Assembly (NCBI GenBank): GCA_030435675.1
Contig: CM059621.1
Location: forward strand, 9,052,001 to 9,116,000
Source of the DNA: Steinernema hermaphroditum
Taxonomy: Eukaryota; Nematoda; Chromadorea; Rhabditida; Steinernematidae
Length of the DNA: 64,000 bases
Direction: 5' to 3'
How positions within the stretch are numbered: position 1 is the stretch's first letter; each line of letters starts with the position of its first letter. This document shows positions 57,101-64,000 of the stretch, piece after piece. Position numbers and translations under genes: made by a program. Below the pieces are notes generated by a model. That model did not search any database, was not told the DNA's origin, and saw only the letters and a program-made list of their open reading frames with translations.

Positions 57101-57855
57101 TGACCACACGGTTCCGGTTCCAAAGTGTGTTTCACGACATCTGTCACTCGTGGCTACTAGGGATAGCAACGCTTATCAGCGCCAGTGACCGTGATGAGTG
57201 TTATTTTTATCGTTCTCATACTGCTTCTGGCTGTTACTTTTGGTGTAAAGTAGATAAATTCGGCGCTGGACGAACGCCCTGGAGGTCCTTCTTAAGGCCT
57301 GCATCGAGTCCCTTCATTCCATTTCATTTAAAAAATCGCTAAGAAGCCTCGGCGCTGTGGTGATCTGTCCGTCTCCTGATAACGCCGTTTCAGTTGACGT
57401 CTCCGTCCTACGTGACATTCGTGGTGTGATCGGTGACGCTTCCGTCATTCCGCGGTGTAGGTGATCACATTTCGATGATCTCCTGTTCACTCTGAAGCTT
57501 CCAAAAGCGACGATCACAAAAACCACGCCAAAAACTAGCCTCCCTGCAAGGAATATCTCCCGGGCCGATCGGATTGAATCGGCGAAACAAAGTGTCTGAA
57601 GAGCGCGACGTGGACTGTCTCTGTCTCGTCTGGCTCCGGATTGTCGACTTTTCGCCTTTTGTCCGTTTATCTCTACTTCGCCTTCTTCTTTCGCGTGTAC
57701 TTTCAATTCACTTTCGACATTCTCTCCTCCGCAAGCCGCCGACTCAAACAAGACCACGAATCACTCCGTTTCTTATCGCCGTGTCACGCTCCAAACTCTT
57801 GTTACGACCATATTTACGCATCACCACTAAACTGTGATTTATTTACAGAGATTCT
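57101..57855. other. Intergenic, no gene seen
   Basis: Upstream region of the first LTA4H-like gene; no gene supported. Confidence 0.45.
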
Positions 57856-59980
57856 ATGATCGCTGATCCGTCTTCTTGCTCTAACTTCCACGAAATCGTC
57901 ATCACTCACATCGACCTCGATTGGGATGTCGATTTCGAGAGCAAACGCATCGCTGGAAGCGCCGAGCTCCACGTGAACGCACTCAAGCGCACCGACAAAT
58001 TGGTATGCCACAGGAGTGCTCAGGATGACGCAAGACGGTTCTTTCCAGGTTCTCGACGGCAATCAATTGGTACTAAAAGGTTTCTCCCACGATGATAAGC
58101 CTCTGAACTTTTCCGTCGACAAAAATGATCTGTTTGGCGAGAAGATAACCGTTGATATTGGCGCAATCGATGAGGGCCAAGAAAGGTTTCAAACGAAGAT
58201 ACACAATGAATTTATTGCTTCTTTAGGAAAATTAAAGTGCAATACACCACGGGTGAAAGCGCCAGCGCGTTGCAGTTTTTGGACAAGGAACTGACCAAAG
58301 ACAAGGAGCTGCCGTTTCTCTTCAGCCAGTGTCAGTCTATCCATGCCCGATCAATTGTACCTTGTATGGACACTCCGGGTATCAAGCAGTCTTATTCTGC
58401 GAAGGTAAAAAGTCATAATGAACAAGAAGTCATGTAATTGGTTTAGGTGTCCGTTCCATCTCTCTTCACCTGCCTCATGAGTGCCGTTGGCGAAGGTTCG
58501 GAAGTGAACGGCGACAAGACAACCTACACATTCAAACAACCCGTTCCAATTCCTGCTTATTTGTTGGCCATCGTAGCCGGTCGGCTAGAAAAGAAGGTGA
58601 TCAGCGATCGGTGTGCCGTTTGGGCCGAGCCCTCCGTGGTGGACAGTGCCGCTTACGAGTTCGCGGACACCGAGAAAATGCTGAAGGCGGCCGAAGACTT
58701 GGCTGGCCCATACGTGTGGGGCCGCTACGACCTCGTTGTTTTGCCGCCCTCCTTCCCCTTCGGGGGCATGGAGAACCCCTGCCTCACTTTCGTGACGCCT
58801 TCGCTTCTCGCTGGCGACCGTTCCTTGGCCAACGTTGTGGCTCACGAGATCGCTCACAGCTGGACCGGAAACTTGGTCACCAACGCCACCTGGGAGCACT
58901 TTTGGTATGAAAATTGAACTTGATGTTTTTTTTTTACATATTATGCTTGTAGGCTTAATGAAGGCTTCACTGTTTTCCTGGAACGGAAAATAATGGGTCG
59001 ACTTTACGGAGAAGGGCACCGTCAATTTGCCGCTCTGACTGGATACGAAGATAACTTGTTACCTTGCATCCACGATCAATTTAACCCCTGCCATCCTTAT
59101 ACAAAGCTGATAACCGACTTGAAAAATGTCGATCCGGACGATTCCTATTCAGTCGTTCCATATGAGAAGGTAAGCCAAGTATGTGTGACTTTTCATCAAT
59201 AGTTTATTTTGTAGGGGTCCGCGTTTTTGATGTACATCGAGCAGCAGATTGGGAGTAATGAACGTTTTGAACAGTTCCTAAAAGCATACTTGGCTAAGTT
59301 CAAGTACCAAGCAGTAACAACTGATATGTGGAAGGCGTGCCTTGAGGAGTTCTTTGCTGATAAGAAGGCGGTGCTAGACAACATTGACTTCCACAAGTGG
59401 TTAAATGACCCTGGCGTGCCTCCCAACAAACCTCAGTTAGTGCCTGGAGCTGCTATGGCAGTCATGATTCTTCCCTGTTTAGGTACGATGAAACTCTGGT
59501 GGAGGCTTGCCGCAAGTTGGCAAAGAAGTGGGTGGATGGTTCCGATGCGGACGTGAATGCGATCACCAAGGACGACTTCACGACTATGACGTCAGCTGAA
59601 AAAGTAAAGGTTCTTCAGTGCATCAGAACTGCTGGTCCTCTGTCGACTTATAAACTGGAAGCACTGGATCGGACGTACTCTCTCCTGTCGTCCAGAAATT
59701 GCGAAATTAAGTTCGCGTGGCTGCAGATCGCTGTTAAGGCGCGCTGGTCGCAAGTGCTGCCAGCAGCTCTACAGTTTGTCACCACATATGGACGATTGAA
59801 GTACCTCCGTCCTTTGTACAGGTATTTTAGTTTCCTCGTGTAGAGTCCTATTGGTACATCCTAATCTTCAGGAATCTGTTCTCATGGCCAGAGGCACGAA
59901 ACCAGGCTATCGCTCAATTCCAGCAGAACATACCCTCCATGCATCCTATTAGTGTGCAGGTTATCAAGCGACTAATGTGA
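57856..59980 (+). CDS. Leukotriene A4 hydrolase-like M1 aminopeptidase, copy 1
   Basis: Start [20 protein letters not shown], 7 bp after TTTACAG. N-terminal saddle domain ([20 protein letters not shown]), then M1 catalytic domain: [11 protein letters not shown], zinc motif [15 protein letters not shown] with second-Glu context [13 protein letters not shown], and tyrosines in [18 protein letters not shown] corresponding to LTA4H Tyr378 and Tyr383. The C-terminal helical domain ends [19 protein letters not shown]; Arg and Lys of GRLK match the substrate-carboxylate pair. Soluble Zn aminopeptidase; the second Tyr set is also used for epoxide hydrolysis in vertebrates, though nematodes are not known to need leukotrienes. 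Introns are small (48 bp at 58905-58952). Confidence 0.92.
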
Positions 59981-60217
59981 AGTATTGTCCGTATCGGACT
60001 GCGGTTTCTCTAGAAACCGGTTTAATTACTGTCAGTGGAGTATTATGTACTATATCTTGATGTCACACTGTATATTTCACGTGTTTTGAGGTTAAAAGGA
60101 TTTCTGTTTTTACCTTTGGTCGTGTTTGTTCAGTGCTCCGAGAGCCGTCAGCGAGCCTGCCGCTTTGCCTTCAAACTGTGCTCTGATGTTTTATCTCGTT
60201 TCAATTGTGTTTTCAGA

Positions 60218-62893
60218 ATGACTGCTGTTGACAGAGATCCATCTTCCAGCTCCAACTTCACCGAAGCGACTGTCACTCATGCCGACCTCCACTGGAACCT
60301 GGACTTCAATGGGAAGCGGATTCGTGGATCGGCCTCGCTCCACATCAAGGCTCTTCGGACGACAGATCAGCTGGTCAGTTCATGTCACTTATCTGAGTTT
60401 CGATGCCTTTCTTCTCTAGGTGCTGGATGGCCAGGGATTGGTCTTGAAGTCTATCACCTCCGATGGAAAAAATCTCAGCTTCTCAACAACCAAGAATTCC
60501 GTGTTTGGAGAAACCATCCGCATTGACATGGGTCGTCTAGAGGAGGGTCAAGAACGGTAGCTAATCTGTATGCTCTGCTCTCCCTCTTGCAGAGTATGGA
60601 GGTTTTCAGGAAGATCGATTTTGAGTATGAATCTGGAGCAGATGCAAGTGCCTTACAGTTCCTAGGAAAGGAGTTCACTAAGGATCAGAAGGAACCATTC
60701 CTCTTCAGCCAATGCCAAGCCGTTTACTGTCGCTCAATCGTGCCTTGCATGGACACACCTGCAGTGAAGCACACCTACACGGCAAAGGTATTCATTGACA
60801 TTGACTTCTCAATTAGTGCCTATTCCTAGGTATCAGTGCCCAAGCTGTTGACCTGTTTGATGAGCGCCGTGACTGTTAGCAAAAAGGAACAAGGAAACCG
60901 CACGATTTTCGAATTCATTCAGAATGTGCCAATCCCTATGTACCTGTTGGCAATCGTGGTTGGCTTCCTGGAGAAGAGGGTCATCAGCGATCGGTGTGCC
61001 GTCTGGGCTGAGCCCTCCGTGATGGACAGCGCCGCTTACGAGTTCGCGGATACCGAAAAGATGCTGAAGGCGGCCGAAGAATTGGCCGGCCCCTACGTGT
61101 GGGGCCGCTATGACCTCGTCGTTCTGCCGCCCTCTTTCCCTTTCGGAGGCATGGAGAACCCCTGCCTCACTTTCGTGACGCCTTCGCTCATCGCCGGAGA
61201 TCGGTCTCTGGCGAGTGTCATCGCACATGAGATCGCCCACAGCTGGACGGGGAATTTAGTCACCAATGGCAATTGGGAACATTTCTGGTGAGTGTGTCAG
61301 CGAACATTTATGATGAAGGCCTCCACGATTTTTCCGCTAATTTCCGAATTACTCTACAGAGTAATCGCAGTAGGACCACCAATAGTAGTGTATTCTTTCG
61401 TTTGAAGATGTTAAGACTACAGGGCTTGCTTTAAATCAATGGGCATAACTTTAAGCCGGAGCCCAAATGTTAGCCCGCACGCAAAATGAATATGGGGCTC
61501 GCTTCGCTCGCCCTTAACATCAAATATCTAGGTATAGTCCTAAGCCGGAGCCTAAGCCAAGCCGGGGTTTGCCTAAGCCAAGCCGGGGTTTGCCTAAGCC
61601 AAGCCGGGGTTTGCCTAAGCCTAGCCGGGGATTGCCTAAGCCAAGTCAGGGTTTGCCTAAGCCAAGCCGGGGTTTGCCTAAGCCAAGCCTGGATGTTAAA
61701 ACCAATGCAAAAAAAAACGATTGTAGGACACGTTTCTCTCCGAAAAGTCGTTCCGCGAAATTAGCGGAAAAATCGTTTTAGCGGAAACGTCGTGTCACGA
61801 TGATGAAGACCCTCTTTGTAGGCTGAATGAAGGTTTCACAGTTTTCCTGGAGCGAAAGATCATGGGACGCCTATACGGAGAGGAAGTTCGTCAGTTTCAA
61901 GCAGTTGTCGGCTGGGAGGACCACATGATACCGTGCATTCACGAGGCGTTCCACCCCATGCATCCTCTTACGGGTGAGAAATTCTCCCAAACATTATTGT
62001 TATTTGATAACCAAAAAATGGAATTTCATGTTCTGAAATATCGTTTGTCAGGCCTCGTCGTCGATCTCACAAATGCTGATCCAGAAAGTTTCTACAGCGA
62101 GATCCCATACGAGAAAGGATCGGCATTTCTGATGTTCATCGAGCAGCAGCTTGGAAGCAACGAGCGTTTCGAGCAGTTTTTGAAGGACTACCTCGCGAAA
62201 TTCAAGTATCAGGCGATAACTACGCACCATTGGCGTGACTATCTCTTCGAGTACTTCGCTGATAAGAAGGACGTGCTGGACAGCATCGATTTCCACAAAT
62301 GGCTGCACGAGCCTGGTGTGCCACCGAACAAGCCTAGGTTTTGCTTTCCTCTATTCTTCGGGTATAACTGCGTTGCTCTGTAGATACGACGAAACTCTGA
62401 TTGCGGCGTGTCGTGAACTGGCCGTGAAATGGACCGACAGAGAGGACGTCGATTCCATCACCGGCAATGAGTTCATCGCGATGTCCTCCGACGAGAAAAC
62501 CAAGGTTCTACAGTGTATTCGCGCGGCAGATCCTCTGTCCGCCGGGAAACTTGCGCGCCTGGCTGAGGTGTACTCCCTGGAGTCATCCCGAAATTGCGAA
62601 ATTCTCTTCGCGTTCGTACAGATTATCTGTAAAGCGCGCTGGCTAGAAGGCCTTCCGATCGCTCTACGTTTTGTTGCCACCTACGGAAGGCTGAAGTACC
62701 TGAAGCCTCTATTCAAGTACGTTTTGTGGGGAAAGCGGAGAAACACGAACCTGATTTCTTTAGAGACCTATTCGGATGGCCTGAAGCCCGTCAGAAGGCC
62801 ATTGACGAGTTCAACAAGAACATCCCTGTGATGCACCCGATCAGCGTGCACGTTATTAAGCGCATGTTGGAGGCTGAGTCGGAAAATAGCTGA
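60218..62893 (+). CDS. Leukotriene A4 hydrolase-like M1 aminopeptidase, copy 2
   Basis: Tandem paralogue of the gene at 57856, starting [20 protein letters not shown] 1 bp after TTTTCAG. It keeps [57 protein letters not shown] and [18 protein letters not shown], so all catalytic residues are intact. It ends [16 protein letters not shown]. The intron at 61288-61821 (534 bp), at the same codon as the 48-bp intron of copy 1, has been enlarged by a dispersed repeat. The gene sits 237 bp downstream of copy 1 in the same orientation. Confidence 0.92.
61395..61700 (+). repeat. Dispersed repeat copy C with 21-bp tandem array, in an intron
   Basis: About 61410-61510 matches the family seen at 34555 and 42225 (GGGGCTCGCTTCGCTCGC). 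About 61540-61690 is a tandem array of about seven 21-bp units (CCTAAGCCAAGCCGGGGTTTG). It lies in the sense strand of the long intron of LTA4H copy 2. Confidence 0.85.
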
Positions 62894-63307
62894 AAATATC
62901 GTATACCGCGATATTTTGACTTGTAAATACTACTGCCAACCGTTGTATCTAATTTATGCTTATAAGAGTTCTCAAGTAAAAAAGAGTTCTTTTAGAAGAT
63001 TAAAATAGCAGTATCGGCCGCCTTCGGCGGCGTTTATATTGCTTAGTGCTTTATGATTATGTTTAATGCTCATGACCTGTTCTTCTCCATGCTCATCCCC
63101 ATTCATGTCTCATCTTACGTCCTGTCCATGGTTCATCTAACCATGCTTCATCTTATTCCCCCGTCCAGTCCTCCATGTTCTATGTCTCATTCTATGCCAT
63201 TCTATGCCGCATGCTCATCTTTTCCCCAGTCCAATACACTTTACACAAAACACACAATACATAAAACAATACACTTTATGTGTACTTAATATGTAAGGAA
63301 CAAATAC
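62894..63307. other. 3' flank and low-complexity spacer
   Basis: Has a GCCGCCTTCGGCGGC palindrome near 63018 and a C/T-rich CATGCTCAT..CATGTCTCAT-like low-complexity run (63060-63200). No gene. Confidence 0.5.
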
Positions 63308-63997
63308 TTATCTTTTCTTCAAATCCTTAAGTTTGTGCTCTTGAAATGGCTCGTCCAGGGTTTCACGGGGACGCAGTTCATAGGTCGATGATTTGTCCAG
63401 CCTCACCAGGAAAGTGTCACCTCGAAGTGTCAAATCTCAGAGATTAATGAAAGTTCTGACACCAATGATTACCTTTTTGGTAATATATACGCTTTGTTGA
63501 TAAAAATCGTGTCAAATATTTGACCCTTATTATCTCCTAGGCCATTTAATTCGCAAGCGTATTTTCCGTCAGTCACCAAACAATTGTACGAATTGCGAGA
63601 TTTGTCGACATCAGATCCGAAGTAACACTTGAATGTTGTAAAGAAGTGAATGATCACATCAAAGACCAGCAGTTCATATGCTTACAACATAGATTTCGTT
63701 AGGGTCCATTCCCTGCAGTACAGTGAACTGCCACCCTTCACTATGATTGGCGATTTACACGATTTTACACGATTTATCTTCCCGAATCAACGGCTTACGC
63801 CGTGCAGGACGTCTCATAAATGCACAAAGAAGAACATAGTCACACCGTGGTCGCTGATTTTCTTCTGATTTCGGTGGAGCAGACGAATCCGAATAGAATG
63901 CAGCGTTCCCATTAGTTTGCGCGGGCATAGAAGTCGTGAAGAGCTGATTCCGGAAGTGGAATAGCGGTGGAGTAGAGCCAACGGAGCGGAGAGTCAT
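63308..63997 (-). CDS. Unrecognised protein with basic tail, near window edge
   Basis: Start MTLRSVGSTPPLFHFRNQLF at 63997, with an N terminus (HFRNQLFTTSMPAQT) that could be a mitochondrial presequence. Further exons appear on the minus strand: FKCYFGSDVDKSRNSYNCLV, TDGKYACELNGLGDNKGQIF, and a final exon LRGDTFLVRLDKSSTYELRP then ETLDEPFQEHKLKDLKKR with TAA at 63308. The joins between these pieces were not resolved and the 5' UTR lies outside the window. The charged C terminus and size would suit a mitochondrial ribosomal or assembly protein, but that is a guess. Confidence 0.5.
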
Positions 63998-64000
63998 CTT

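Noticed and set aside
57314..57757. Minus-strand frame of 147 codons upstream of LTA4H copy 1
   Set aside because: Arg/Ser-rich, no motif, no intron signals; lies in the probable promoter region.

Overview
The window is nuclear DNA of an animal, almost certainly a nematode. Most introns are 35-60 bp and end in TTTCAG or TTTTAG. Most genes have a splice acceptor a few bases before the ATG with no coding exon upstream, the pattern expected of spliced-leader trans-splicing. The H2B proteins carry the nematode-type N terminus [15 protein letters not shown]. The lineage below phylum was not determined.

Layout. 0-1.35 kb: MULE-type transposase-like gene, cut by the window edge. 2.4-8.1 kb: compact housekeeping genes (a small novel protein, a zinc-finger/coiled-coil protein, an EGF-like membrane protein, UBXN7-like, ZNHIT1-like). 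8.7-13.1 kb: GC-rich, no gene seen. 13.1-17.5 kb: FAM43-like PTB protein and an alpha-arrestin. 17.5-20.5 kb: GC-rich, no gene seen. 20.5-23.9 kb: CBP20, a FkbM/METTL24-like membrane methyltransferase homologue, and MsrB. 24.3-27.25 kb: composite mobile element with a decayed non-LTR reverse transcriptase. 27.3-32.1 kb: histone cluster built as a large inverted duplication (H2A-H2B / H4 / altered H2B / H2B-H2A). 32.1-33.6 kb: secreted Cys-rich protein. 33.7-39.74 kb: repeat-dense, including tRNA-like sequences and two adjacent hAT-like non-autonomous elements sharing an 8-bp target duplication. 39.95-41.6 kb: TSEN34-LSM2, a probable operon. 41.7-44.5 kb: nested repeats, including a MULE-like element with minisatellite arms and 9-bp target duplications. 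45-51 kb: TIM29, MPDU1, TBC1D24 and an unrecognised protein, all on the minus strand. 51.3-57.1 kb: FAM114A, PLA2G6 and METTL21D on the plus strand. 57.8-62.9 kb: tandem pair of leukotriene A4 hydrolase-like aminopeptidases. 63.3-64 kb: an unrecognised minus-strand gene reaching the window edge.

The genes do not form one pathway; they are mostly conserved RNA, chromatin, mitochondrial and lipid genes packed tightly, with some same-strand neighbours close enough to be co-transcribed. The most unusual content is structural: the tandem hAT-like pair with internal tRNA-like foldback, the minisatellite-armed MULE-like element, the RT element flanked by both inverted and direct repeats, and the inverted histone duplication with a chimeric H2B. 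Exon boundaries were read by eye from splice signals and reading frame, without transcript evidence.
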